The notes: generated by a model not told the origin, from the letters alone. A stretch of DNA of 64,000 nucleotides from Paenibacillus sp. FJAT-26967 (GCF_001541095.1 NZ_LMXH01000003.1:1-64000), one strand, 5' to 3'; counted from the first letter of the stretch, positions 45,868 to 53,127 are shown. Numbers and translations are program-made.

Positions 45868-46821
45868 TTGAAGATGAAAAAGTGGAAAGCGGCCGCCCTG
45901 GGAGTGATCATCGTCGGGGGAGTGGCTGGCGGATGGGCCTATTGGAGCCTGAATCCGGCCAGACACTTCGAGAATAAAGAATTGCCGGTCCTGGCCCAGC
46001 CCGATCCGAATACTGTCTTAGCGCCGGAACCTGCGCCAACTGCCAAACCGGATATGAAATCATTCAATATTCTAATTCTTGGTGTAGATTCACTTGGGAC
46101 TGAGCCTTCCCGTTCCGATGTTATGATGGCCGTGCATGTGGTCCCTTCCGAGCGCAAGGTGAACATAGTGTCGCTGCCGCGCGATACCCGGGTTTCCGTT
46201 AAGGGGGTAGGGTATACGAAAATCAATCACGCCCATATTCTGGGGGAAGCGAAAGGAGGCAATAAAGAAGGGACACTCATGGCGACACAAACGGTAAGCG
46301 ACTTTTTGGGGGTGCCCATCAATTATTACGCAAAGACGAATTTTGAAGGATTCAAGCGAATTGTCGATAAAGTAGGCGGGGTGGAACTGAGGCTAGACAA
46401 AGACCTGTACTTGAAGTGGCAGAATGCGACAATCCCCAAAGGTACCCGGATTTTTGACGGAGATATGGCGCTGAAAGTGGTCCGCGAACGTTATGGAGCT
46501 GAGGGCGGAGATTTTGCCCGCCAGGAAGAGCAGTCCAAAGTGCTTCGTTCTATCGCAATCGGACTGCTACAACCGCAGAAAGTGCCTCAGTTAGCGACAC
46601 TTCTGCCGTCTCTCAGACAGGATATTCTGGATACGAATTTTACAGATGCGGATCTGATCAGTCTGGCTTGGTTATTTAACGGTATTGGAGATGACAATTT
46701 CCGCTATGCTCAGCTGCCTGGCCGCAGTGGAAGAGAAGTCGATTCCGTTATGGGTTCCAGTCTCTCCTTCTGGATTCCAGATGCAGAAGGAGTCAAAAAA
46801 ATAAAAGAAGAATATTTCTGA
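45868..46821 (+). CDS. LytR-CpsA-Psr (LCP) family protein
   Basis: 317 residues from the TTG at 45868, chosen because GAGGAGGA lies 7 bases upstream and the operator at 45825 then sits clear of the coding region. One N-terminal helix (AALGVIIVGGVAGGWAYW), a Pro-rich linker, then the LCP domain with LILGVDS, RSDVMMAVHV, VSLPRDTRV and the later KVVRERYG. The family transfers polyprenyl-linked wall polymers onto peptidoglycan, which fits the polysaccharide locus downstream. Confidence 0.9.
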   Translation: MKMKKWKAAALGVIIVGGVAGGWAYWSLNPARHFENKELPVLAQPDPNTVLAPEPAPTAKPDMKSFNILILGVDSLGTEPSRSDVMMAVHVVPSERKVNIVSLPRDTRVSVKGVGYTKINHAHILGEAKGGNKEGTLMATQTVSDFLGVPINYYAKTNFEGFKRIVDKVGGVELRLDKDLYLKWQNATIPKGTRIFDGDMALKVVRERYGAEGGDFARQEEQSKVLRSIAIGLLQPQKVPQLATLLPSLRQDILDTNFTDADLISLAWLFNGIGDDNFRYAQLPGRSGREVDSVMGSSLSFWIPDAEGVKKIKEEYF

Positions 46822-46828
46822 TTACTAT

Positions 46829-46843
46829 GATACAATTTGTACC
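46829..46843. promoter_or_regulatory. GATAC-type operator, one mismatch
   Basis: GATACAATTTGTACC, 8 bases after the LCP stop codon. It differs at one position in the right arm (GTACC). Confidence 0.55.
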
Positions 46844-46950
46844 ATAAAACAGGTCGATTGAACTAGTTCCTCGGGCATGCCAATAAAGTTTATCTAAGAA
46901 TAAAGTTGCAGAAAGTTACAAAATGGGGCTAGCCACCCCCCAAAACGATA

Positions 46951-46980
46951 TGCTATAATTTCGGTGATACAAAATGTATC
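46951..46980 (+). promoter_or_regulatory. Extended -10 promoter and operator of the recombinase gene
   Basis: tgcTATAAT (46951-46959) is an extended -10; no -35 is clear. The perfect-arm palindrome GATACAAAATGTATC (46966-46980) covers the expected start of transcription. The recombinase ATG is 40 bases further. Confidence 0.65.
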
Positions 46981-47020
46981 ATAATAGAGAAAATTAAAGA
47001 AATATGGAGGGATATTTTAC

Positions 47021-47539
47021 ATGCAAGTGGCCCAACCAATTCGTGACCCTGAGAAAATCACCGCTCTTCAGGAAGTGCTGAAGAACCATTCCATGCGGGA
47101 CTGGCTGCTTTTTACAATCGGAATTAATTCGGGTCTGCACCTCAACGATATCCTGCGGCTTCGCGTGAAGGACCTTAAAGGGAAGAACCTTATTCACATT
47201 ACGGAAGAAAAGACGGGTAAAAGCAAGTCTTTCCAGATCGATAACGATTTAAAGGCGGAAATCAGCGAATATACCCAGTATATGGACGAGGACGATTATA
47301 TGTTTCCTTCTCAGAAAACAGGCAAACCGATTAAACGTATTCGTGTCTACCGTATTCTGAATGAAGCGGCCAAACATGTAGGACTGAGCGATATAGGGAC
47401 CCATACCCTTCGTAAAACATTCGGTTACCATTACTACCAGCGGACCAAGAATATATCCGTACTTCGTGATTTATTCAATCATTCGGCTCCTTCTGTTACG
47501 TTTAAGTACATAGGAATCGAAAGCAGGAACAGCGGATAG
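47021..47539 (+). CDS. Single-domain tyrosine recombinase, catalytic Arg I replaced by His
   Basis: 172 residues, behind a GGAGGG site. It has only the catalytic domain and no N-terminal core-binding domain. The second Arg box is present (HTLRKTF: His128, Arg131), as are His154 (NHS) and the nucleophile Tyr163 (KYIGI). The first box, usually GLR, reads SGLHLND, with His40 in place of the essential arginine. Single-domain recombinases of this type occur in Bacilli, but this substitution may impair strand cleavage. It sits under a GATAC operator and is not next to obvious mobile elements. Confidence 0.8.
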   Translation: MQVAQPIRDPEKITALQEVLKNHSMRDWLLFTIGINSGLHLNDILRLRVKDLKGKNLIHITEEKTGKSKSFQIDNDLKAEISEYTQYMDEDDYMFPSQKTGKPIKRIRVYRILNEAAKHVGLSDIGTHTLRKTFGYHYYQRTKNISVLRDLFNHSAPSVTFKYIGIESRNSG

Positions 47540-47668
47540 GTCAGAGTCGTTCAAAGGAGCCGAAGATCCGGGTATCCGGTTAAGAATATCGTGTATGCGG
47601 TTCCATTATAGACCCGAATTGAAAGGCGATTCCGTGGATAACGCCTCAAATCACGGGGACAAAAGATG

Positions 47669-47711
47669 GGTACAAAATGTACTTGACATGGATACAAGAT
47701 GTATCATAAAT
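47669..47711 (+). promoter_or_regulatory. Promoter with two GATAC-type operators ahead of the micropeptide
   Basis: TTGACA (47683-47688) with ATAAAT about 17 bases later. GATACAAGATGTATC (47691-47705) fills the spacer between -35 and -10. A weaker copy (GGTACAAAATGTACT, 47669-47683) overlaps the upstream edge of the -35. The two centres are 22 bp apart, about two helical turns, suited to cooperative binding. Confidence 0.7.
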
Positions 47712-47768
47712 TAAATCCATGAAGGCGATTGTATTTTATTACCACTACTACCAGATGGTGAGGGTCCT

Positions 47769-47843
47769 ATGGCCAAAAAAGAAAAAATCGAAATCGACAT
47801 TAAAAAAATTATCGAGCAGTTAGGCTTGAAGCAGAGCACATAG
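47769..47843 (+). CDS. 24-residue micropeptide
   Basis: A short open frame from ATG to TAG, rich in Lys and Ile (starts MAKKEKIEID, ends LGLKQST), likely a single amphipathic helix. A gtgaggg ribosome site is weakly placed 5 bases ahead. It lies behind its own operator-bearing promoter, about 60 bases after the -10, and just before the convergent XRE gene. A hairpin (47847-47866) follows. One guess is an anti-repressor or modulator of the XRE protein. Confidence 0.5.
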   Translation: MAKKEKIEIDIKKIIEQLGLKQST

Positions 47844-47874
47844 CGGGGATAACACTTCGGTTATCCAGCGAATC

Positions 47875-48249
47875 TTATTCGGACATCGAGCGATCTGCCC
47901 TCACAAAAGCAATAAAACGTTTGGCTTCCTCCGCCGTAAGTTTACGGCCGTCTATCGTCAAAGCAAATTTGTCGAGAATTTTGTCATCGGATAAGTCCAA
48001 GCTATTCACAAATTCACTTACATCATCGTCAAGTACTGCCTGCGGGTTGTTCGTTCTTCCGAGTAAATAATCCGCAGAAACCTTAAAGAAAGTAGCAATT
48101 TTGTTCATTGTTTCGTAATCCGGCTCCCGCCGACTCGTCTCGTAGTGTGACAAGGCCGCTCTAGAGATTCCAAGCTTGCCTGCGAGCTCTTCTTGAGTCA
48201 AAGCGTGCTTTTCCCGGAGCCCGGCAATGCGATCCCCATGTTTGTTCAT
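47875..48249 (-). CDS. XRE-family helix-turn-helix repressor
   Basis: 124 residues on the minus strand. HTH at about residues 8-60 (LREKHALTQEELAGKLGISRAALSHYETSRREP), followed by a hydrophobic C-terminal segment (DDKILDKFALTIDGRKLTAEEAKRF) like SinR-type oligomerisation domains. The gene lies amid the GATAC palindromes and is the best local candidate to bind them, though I cannot test this. Start supported by AGAGG 9 bases ahead. Confidence 0.92.
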   Translation of the reverse strand: MNKHGDRIAGLREKHALTQEELAGKLGISRAALSHYETSRREPDYETMNKIATFFKVSADYLLGRTNNPQAVLDDDVSEFVNSLDLSDDKILDKFALTIDGRKLTAEEAKRFIAFVRADRSMSE

Positions 48250-48285
48250 CTTAGTATTCCTCTCATTTCACTGGAAAGTAGTAAT

Positions 48286-48313
48286 AGTATAACCATGTCG
48301 GCTGCTCGTCTAA
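48286..48313 (-). promoter_or_regulatory. Promoter of the XRE gene
   Basis: On the minus strand: TTAGAC (48308-48313), 16 bases, TATACT (48286-48291). There is no full GATAC palindrome here; the degenerate copy at 48414 is about 100 bases further upstream. Confidence 0.5.
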
Positions 48314-48413
48314 ACCGGAGCCACCTCTTCTAGCTTGCAAGAAAAAGGGTGGACTTACTGCTTGACTGGAGTAAGAACGCGAAAGATCGATATATTGAAA
48401 TTATAATTTTTTT

Positions 48414-48428
48414 GATACAAAATGCAAC
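48414..48428. promoter_or_regulatory. Degenerate GATAC-type operator
   Basis: GATACAAAATGCAAC: the left arm is intact and the right arm has two changes. It lies in the 460-base gap between the XRE gene and the phosphatase gene, which otherwise holds no gene. Confidence 0.4.
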
Positions 48429-48713
48429 TATTTGTCGATAAAATGTTTCTTCATGAACCATCAAAACTCCTTTAAAAAGAAGTATTAACCTCTTTCTGGC
48501 AAGTTATTAATGTATATTCGCCGCTTCAGAACTTATGAAATGTTTGGGATTGTATCATAAAATCTGTCGTTAAACATACGCTTAACTAAGATGCCGCCGC
48601 TCTCAAACTTGTTTTCCGTCTGTCCATTATTGAAAATAAACGGGCGGCTTTCAAGAAAGACCGCAAACGTGTCCGGTACGCATGCGTGACCGGCAGCTGA
48701 GGAGGGAAGGATT

Positions 48714-49505
48714 ATGGACATTGACCTTCATTGCCACATCCTTCCGGGATTAGACGACGGTGCCCCGGATCTGGCGGCTTCGGTAGAGATGGCGCAGCAG
48801 GCAGTCGGTGCCGGCATTTCCCGGGTCGTGGCAACGCCGCATCATGGCGGTGCCTACAACAACGAGGCGCCCGCAGTGATCGGCGCCGTGGAGCTCCTGC
48901 AGCATGAGCTGGACAGCCGGGGCATCCCGCTTGCCGTGCTTCCCGGTCACGAGGTACGAATCTCCGATTCGCTCCTGGGAGACCTGGCAGCCGGCAAGCT
49001 CTGTACCCTCGGGGGCTCGCGCTACCTGCTGCTGGAACTGCCGGCCGGGCGGGTGCCGGCCGGATTCGGCGAGCTGCTTCACGAGCTCGGGGTGTGCGGA
49101 ATCGTCCCGATTCTCGCACACCCCGAGCGCAGCAGCGAGATCCAGCGCGAGCCGGAGCGGCTGCGCGAATGGATCGAAGGCGGCCTGCTGCTGCAGGTGA
49201 CGGCAGGAGCCGTCACGGGTGCATTCGGCCGCCGCATGCAGGCGTTCGCTCTGCGGCTGTGCCGCACGAACGCGGCACACTTCCTCGCCTCCGACGCGCA
49301 TGACGTGTCGGCGAGGAAGTGGCAGCTGGCGGAGGCGTACGCCAGCATCGCCCGGAAGCTGAGTCCCGATCTGGTCGGGACGTTCCGGGCGAACGCGGAA
49401 TATGTCGCCATGAACGAGGCGATTATTCCGGGGGTGGTAGCGCGAGGATTGTCGATTCCGCGCGTGCTGGATGCCTGGCCTTTCAATATTCGAGTAAAAG
49501 GGTAG
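48714..49505 (+). CDS. PHP-family tyrosine-protein phosphatase (CpsB/YwqE-like)
   Basis: 263 residues. PHP metal-binding motifs: DLHCHILPGLDDG at the start, HEVRI, AHPERS and SDAHD near the C-terminus. Such phosphatases remove phosphate from the C-terminal Tyr cluster of BY-kinases, and a BY-kinase is encoded at 52132. The gene is notably richer in G+C than its neighbours. It has a good SD (GGGAAGG) upstream of the ATG. Confidence 0.9.
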   Translation: MDIDLHCHILPGLDDGAPDLAASVEMAQQAVGAGISRVVATPHHGGAYNNEAPAVIGAVELLQHELDSRGIPLAVLPGHEVRISDSLLGDLAAGKLCTLGGSRYLLLELPAGRVPAGFGELLHELGVCGIVPILAHPERSSEIQREPERLREWIEGGLLLQVTAGAVTGAFGRRMQAFALRLCRTNAAHFLASDAHDVSARKWQLAEAYASIARKLSPDLVGTFRANAEYVAMNEAIIPGVVARGLSIPRVLDAWPFNIRVKG

Positions 49506-49523
49506 GGATAGGACATTTTGCGC

Positions 49524-49578
49524 TTGACAAGATACGAATCGTATCATAAAGTTAGAGTTGTTAGATACGAATCGTATC
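49524..49578 (+). promoter_or_regulatory. Promoter with two identical GATAC operators for the RiPP-like operon
   Basis: TTGACA (49524-49529) with CATAAA or TAAAGT about 16-17 bases later. GATACGAATCGTATC occurs twice, at 49531-49545 (between -35 and -10) and 49564-49578 (downstream), exactly 33 bp apart, about three helical turns. The same spacer placement is seen at 47691. Confidence 0.75.
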
Positions 49579-49670
49579 AAATGAGTTGAATGAAATGTAT
49601 GAATAGAACATTCGCTGCAGCAATATAGCGAAGGTTCTTTCATAAATATGATCCGCAAGGAGTGAAGCGA

Positions 49671-49796
49671 GTGAAGAAGACGTATACCGCACCGACTGTT
49701 CTGAAGCATCAGCAGATCGTGTTCGAGACCCGGCCATCGAAGCCTCATCCGTGTGATAACGGCGGGCACGTCGGCAGTCCAGGATGCGGCAGATGA
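49671..49796 (+). CDS. 41-residue RiPP-like precursor peptide
   Basis: A GTG-initiated 41-codon frame with AAGGAG 8 bases upstream. The N-terminal half has YTAPTVL, which matches the YxxPxL-type leader that PqqD-like recognition domains bind in lasso and related RiPP systems. The C-terminal half is short and rich in Gly, Pro and His with two cysteines (tail PCDNGGHVGSPGCGR). It precedes and overlaps a nucleotidyltransferase gene by 4 bases, and a PqqD-like gene follows. No lasso B2 transglutaminase or C synthetase is nearby, so the modification is unknown. It may instead be a small secreted or regulatory peptide. Confidence 0.68.
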   Translation: MKKTYTAPTVLKHQQIVFETRPSKPHPCDNGGHVGSPGCGR

Positions 49797-50914
49797 TACC
49801 GCCTCTCGTTCGTTTTCTGAACGACCTGTATGTGGATGGCGGTGCATTCTCCTTCACTGAAGAGGAATACACGCTGATAGCCGAGGATTCCGACTTGTTC
49901 TCCATCACGGCTCAGGTGTTCCACATGCTGAAAGAGAAAGGGAGACTTCATGAGCTCCCGCTCTTTCTTCAGGAACATCTGGCCCGTAAGTCGGAAGCAA
50001 CGCTGTATCAGAACGTGCTCCTGAAGTCCGAGACGGACCGGTTACTCCGCTTGCTGGATGATGAAGAATTGGAAGTCCTGCTTATGAAGGGCGTTCACTT
50101 TAGTGAACAATTTTTCGGCGGGGTGGGCGCCAGGGGGACGACTGATATCGATATACTGGTCCGGCCGGATGATTTGCTTGCCGTAGTGAAACTGGTCCAG
50201 CAGGCAGGATATTGTATCTTTGACGGGTCGGATGCTTCCCATCATGTCGTCTGTACCAAGGAAGGTGCAGGTCTGCTGCCGATTACGGTGGAGATTCATT
50301 GGGGGCTTGTTGAACATCATACGGCCAGAATCGACTATGAGCAGCTCTGGTTGAATTCTCACCAGTTGCAACCCTACCGCTGCGCCAGAAGAATGAATGC
50401 GGAGGACACCTTTTATTGTATTTGTTTACACGGTTCTCAACACCGGATGAATTCCATACGTTATTTTCTAGATATCGTTCAGATGATGATGAAGTTAGGG
50501 GATGAACTTCAGCTCCAAGAGATTGTTTCGAGGGCTAGGAGAGAACATACCTATAAACGGCTGCAGACAGCCTTATCTGCCGTCCGGTTCTTGTTCCCCG
50601 GACTCCGGGTACTGACAACAGAGAAACCGAAAGTTCCGGTACTGTGGACTTACAGGCTGATCCGGACAGTTCAGATGGATTTAAAAGGACCCGGTCAGAT
50701 GCTGTACAGCACCTTGTATCATCTGATAAAGGTGTATGACCGGCCTGTCTATATCGGGTCATGGCTTGGGTGTTACTTTGTTCCATATGTCCACCCGGCC
50801 CTGCTTGCTCTGAGTGAAGAGAAGGAGGTCTCGCGCTGGAGGCATATGAAAACAGTCTATTCCGAAAGGTGGAAACGCCTGTCTCGTTTCGTCAAATTGA
50901 AAAAATATGTTTAG
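49793..50914 (+). CDS. Nucleotidyltransferase family protein (NTP_transf_5-like) in the RiPP-like module
   Basis: 373 residues if it starts at the ATG at 49793, which overlaps the peptide stop (ATGA); an ATG at 49784 is in frame too. The family motif LLMKGVHFSEQFFGG then TTDIDIL appears at about residues 96-123, with the acidic pair. This kind of protein is found beside PqqD-like proteins in some lasso-peptide clusters (paeninodin-type), where a nucleotidyltransferase modifies the peptide. A paralogue is at 19377. It could modify the peptide encoded just upstream. Confidence 0.8.
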   Translation: MIPPLVRFLNDLYVDGGAFSFTEEEYTLIAEDSDLFSITAQVFHMLKEKGRLHELPLFLQEHLARKSEATLYQNVLLKSETDRLLRLLDDEELEVLLMKGVHFSEQFFGGVGARGTTDIDILVRPDDLLAVVKLVQQAGYCIFDGSDASHHVVCTKEGAGLLPITVEIHWGLVEHHTARIDYEQLWLNSHQLQPYRCARRMNAEDTFYCICLHGSQHRMNSIRYFLDIVQMMMKLGDELQLQEIVSRARREHTYKRLQTALSAVRFLFPGLRVLTTEKPKVPVLWTYRLIRTVQMDLKGPGQMLYSTLYHLIKVYDRPVYIGSWLGCYFVPYVHPALLALSEEKEVSRWRHMKTVYSERWKRLSRFVKLKKYV

Positions 50915-50925
50915 GAGATCGCTGC

Positions 50926-51243
50926 ATGAACACTAAATTTAGGCGTCATCAAGATACCGAAGTCATGCTGCTTGACGGGGAATACGTGATCATGCACATG
51001 AACCGGCAGAGCATAACGAAAGTAAATGAAATAGGCGGCATCATATGGTCCCTGCTAGCCGAAGCTAAAACGGTGCATGAGCTTGTACTTTGTATGCAGG
51101 AACAATACGAGACCACTTACGAGACGGCTGAACATGACATTCACTTGTTTCTGCAGCAGCTTGGCGAATACGAGCTGGTAGAGGTTATAGAAGCGGTGGA
51201 GAAAGAGCCGACAAGTCTTCCGTACCGTACGGCATACTCTTGA
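50926..51243 (+). CDS. PqqD-like (RiPP recognition element) protein
   Basis: 105 residues from the ATG at 50926 (TAGGAGA 8 bases before). It has the PqqD fold marks: a basic N-terminus, LLDGEYVIMHMN, KVNEIGGIIWSLL, and a helical end with TVHELVLCMQEQY. Such proteins bind the leader of RiPP precursors and present it to enzymes. The most likely partner is the peptide at 49671. It lies 11 bases after the nucleotidyltransferase. Confidence 0.85.
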   Translation: MNTKFRRHQDTEVMLLDGEYVIMHMNRQSITKVNEIGGIIWSLLAEAKTVHELVLCMQEQYETTYETAEHDIHLFLQQLGEYELVEVIEAVEKEPTSLPYRTAYS

Positions 51244-51301
51244 GCATCGGAAGAACGTATTCTTCGTCGTGAACGAACAGGATCTTATCTGTGTCTTTTA
51301 T

Positions 51302-51316
51302 GATACAAAATGTAAC
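51302..51316. promoter_or_regulatory. GATAC-type operator before the Wzz gene, one mismatch
   Basis: GATACAAAATGTAAC, 74 bases before the Wzz start. It lies in the gap between the PqqD-like gene and the export/chain-length genes, suggesting a second controlled start within the locus. Confidence 0.55.
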
Positions 51317-51389
51317 AAAAAATTTATCCATGTGATACGTAAAGTTCTAAAAATAAACCCATTCTATCTACACCGGAGGTCAAGTGTTA

Positions 51390-52151
51390 ATGGAACTTGA
51401 TTTGAAAGAGTACTTCCAAATTCTGCGTAAACGGATCTGGCTGATTGCGACCCTTGTTGTTCTCTCTTGTCTGGTTACGGGTCTGGTCAGCTATTACTTC
51501 ATAAAGCCGCAGTATTCAGCCAGTACGAAGCTCGTGGTCAATTCATCTTATCAGGCGGGCGGTATTGCACGGATCGATTATGGCGAAGTCAGCGCGAGTA
51601 TCATGCTGGTCAACACGTACAAGGAAATCATCCGAACCCCGGCCATTATGGATAAAGTTGCGGCCCAGCTTCCGGAGCTTGATCTGACGGCTGAACAGAT
51701 CATATCGATGGTCAAAGTCAGCACGGTTAATGAGACGCAGGTGCTGACCATAACCGTGACAGATTACAGTCATGAGACGGCGGTAAAACTGGTGAACGCC
51801 ATTTCGAATGTGTTCAAAACCGACATTCCAGAAATTATGCAGGTGGATAACGTAACCCTTCTTAATCAGGCCAAACAGGAGGAATTACCATTCCCTGTGT
51901 CACCAAATGCAAAAATGAACATCATTCTTGCTTTTATTTTATCGCTTATTGCGGGTATTGGTCTGGCATTCTTGCTGGAATATTTGGACGATACGATTAA
52001 ATCCGAAAAGGAAATCGAGCAATATCTGGGGCTCCCTACCTTGTCAGTCATTACACGGATCAAGCCAAACGATATGAAGCACTATGCTCCACCATCCAAA
52101 CCGGAACAGAAAGTTGCAGGTGATTCGGTCTATGCCGGCGTTAACCACTAA
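51390..52151 (+). CDS. Wzz/YveK-type polysaccharide chain-length and BY-kinase activator protein
   Basis: 253 residues from the ATG at 51390 (CGGAGG 10 bases upstream; a GTG at 51384 is too close). Two membrane helices flank an extracellular region: near residues 18-38 and 175-195, with the PFPVSPNAKMN proline-rich motif before the second helix. Such proteins set the length of the polysaccharide and activate the paired kinase. It overlaps the BY-kinase gene by 20 bases. Confidence 0.92.
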   Translation: MELDLKEYFQILRKRIWLIATLVVLSCLVTGLVSYYFIKPQYSASTKLVVNSSYQAGGIARIDYGEVSASIMLVNTYKEIIRTPAIMDKVAAQLPELDLTAEQIISMVKVSTVNETQVLTITVTDYSHETAVKLVNAISNVFKTDIPEIMQVDNVTLLNQAKQEELPFPVSPNAKMNIILAFILSLIAGIGLAFLLEYLDDTIKSEKEIEQYLGLPTLSVITRIKPNDMKHYAPPSKPEQKVAGDSVYAGVNH

Positions 52152-52821
52152 CCAACGGTTGATTACTCATTCCAACCCTAAATCGCACATTGCAGAGGCC
52201 TATCGTACCCTCAGGACTAGTATCCAGTTCTCTTCTGTAGATCATGAAATCAAGTGTATTCTAATTACCTCCGCTCAGCCGGAGGAAGGCAAGTCTACGA
52301 CCGCAGCCAACCTTGCCATCGCATATGCACAGGAGAATAAGAAAGTACTTCTGATCGATGCGGATCTTAGAAAACCGACCCTTCATAAAACCTTCAATGT
52401 ATCCAATCGAACGGGACTAACTCATATTCTGGTCAGTCGCCAGGAAGGCGATCAGGCACTGATCGAAACGGAGATTCCTAATCTGACCTTGCTGACTTCG
52501 GGCCCGATTCCTCCTAATCCGGCGGAGCTGCTGGGGTCTAACCGAATGGAGACTTTCCTGGAAGAAGTCCGCAACTGGTATGACATTGTCATAATCGATT
52601 CGCCTCCTTTACTTGCCGTAACGGACTCTCAAATTATTGCAGCCAAAACAGACGGTGTCGTTCTTGTTATCAATCACGGCAAAGTAAAACGCGACCGTGC
52701 TCAGAAGGCACTCAGTCAACTCAACTATGTGAACGCGCGTATTCTCGGTGTCGTTCTCAACAACAAGGCGGTCTCTAAGAAAGAATCTTCTTACTACTAC
52801 TATTACGGTGAGCAAGCGTAA
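52132..52821 (+). CDS. BY-kinase (CpsD/CapB/YwqD family)
   Basis: 229 residues. Walker A' EEGKSTTAANLA, Walker A'-B block VLLIDADLRKPTLH, Walker B IVIIDSPPLLAV, and a C-terminal tyrosine cluster (SYYYYYG) that is autophosphorylated. I take the ATG at 52132 as start, since homologues begin at the PALTTNQRLIT-like segment; an ATG at 52084 is in frame. The PHP phosphatase at 48714 probably reverses its action. Confidence 0.93.
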   Translation: MPALTTNQRLITHSNPKSHIAEAYRTLRTSIQFSSVDHEIKCILITSAQPEEGKSTTAANLAIAYAQENKKVLLIDADLRKPTLHKTFNVSNRTGLTHILVSRQEGDQALIETEIPNLTLLTSGPIPPNPAELLGSNRMETFLEEVRNWYDIVIIDSPPLLAVTDSQIIAAKTDGVVLVINHGKVKRDRAQKALSQLNYVNARILGVVLNNKAVSKKESSYYYYYGEQA

Positions 52822-52869
52822 GGCTTAAGCCTTCGTTTTATTTGAACAAGGTCATGCCTACTGCACCTT

Positions 52870-52970
52870 TATCACGTGTAGGCACTCGGTCATGCTGTGG
52901 GCGCTGCAGGCGCCTTAGACGTTAATCGTCGAGGGTATGATGTGAGGTGGGGTTGAATGCCCCTGATCCT
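52870..52970 (+). ncRNA. Candidate EAR (epsC-associated) antitermination RNA
   Basis: The gap between the BY-kinase gene (the place of epsB) and the EpsC-like gene is where EAR lies in Bacillus eps operons. The sequence can fold into stacked hairpins: ggcgc/gcgcc (52900-52914), gacg/cgtc (52918-52930), gggg/cccc (52949-52963). A terminator stands directly downstream (52985-53031), the kind of target EAR read-through relieves. Assignment rests on position and folding, not on a covariance search. The boundaries are approximate. Confidence 0.6.
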
Positions 52971-52984
52971 ATTTTTATAGAAAG

Positions 52985-53031
52985 GTGAGTTATGTTGTTT
53001 TGCCCTGTAAAACGACATAACTCGCTTTTTT
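52985..53031 (+). terminator. Terminator within the polysaccharide operon, before the EpsC-like gene
   Basis: A long stem, gagttatgt-t-gttttg with aaaac-g-acataactc (52987-53022, one wobble, loop about 7), followed by gctttttt. In the absence of antitermination it would end transcription ahead of the glycan genes. Confidence 0.85.
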
Positions 53032-53061
53032 AGTAGATAAACCGGTAATGGAGGAAAACAA

Positions 53062-53127
53062 ATGAAGAACGCAGGTTGTGTTCCTAATAATTTGCTGGAG
53101 AAAGTGGAGGGAGCCCATGATTTTTAG
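53062..53127 (+). CDS. 21-residue leader peptide overlapping the EpsC-like gene
   Basis: A short frame from ATG to TAG (starts MKNAGCVPNNLL), with a strong GGAGGA 7 bases upstream. It overlaps the start of the dehydratase gene by 11 bases, so its translation could couple to that gene. It may be a leader peptide or just a coupling device. Conservation has not been tested. Confidence 0.45.
   Translation: MKNAGCVPNNLLEKVEGAHDF

Noticed and set aside
47847-47866. Hairpin after the micropeptide as a Rho-independent terminator
   Set aside because: The stem is 7 bp and there is no T-run on either strand, so it is listed only as a hairpin, not a terminator.
48551-48556. Extra GATAC-type operator near 48551
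   Set aside because: Only one half-site (TGTATC) is present; the other arm does not match, so chance is likely.
48750-49847. Minus-strand open frame across the phosphatase gene
   Set aside because: High G+C content keeps the opposite frame open; it runs through the RiPP-like promoter and has no start signal.
49671-51243. Complete lasso peptide cluster
   Set aside because: The leader motif, nucleotidyltransferase and PqqD-like protein fit, but no B2 transglutaminase-like or asparagine-synthetase-like gene is present, and the core lacks a clear Gly1 and Glu/Asp at 7-9.
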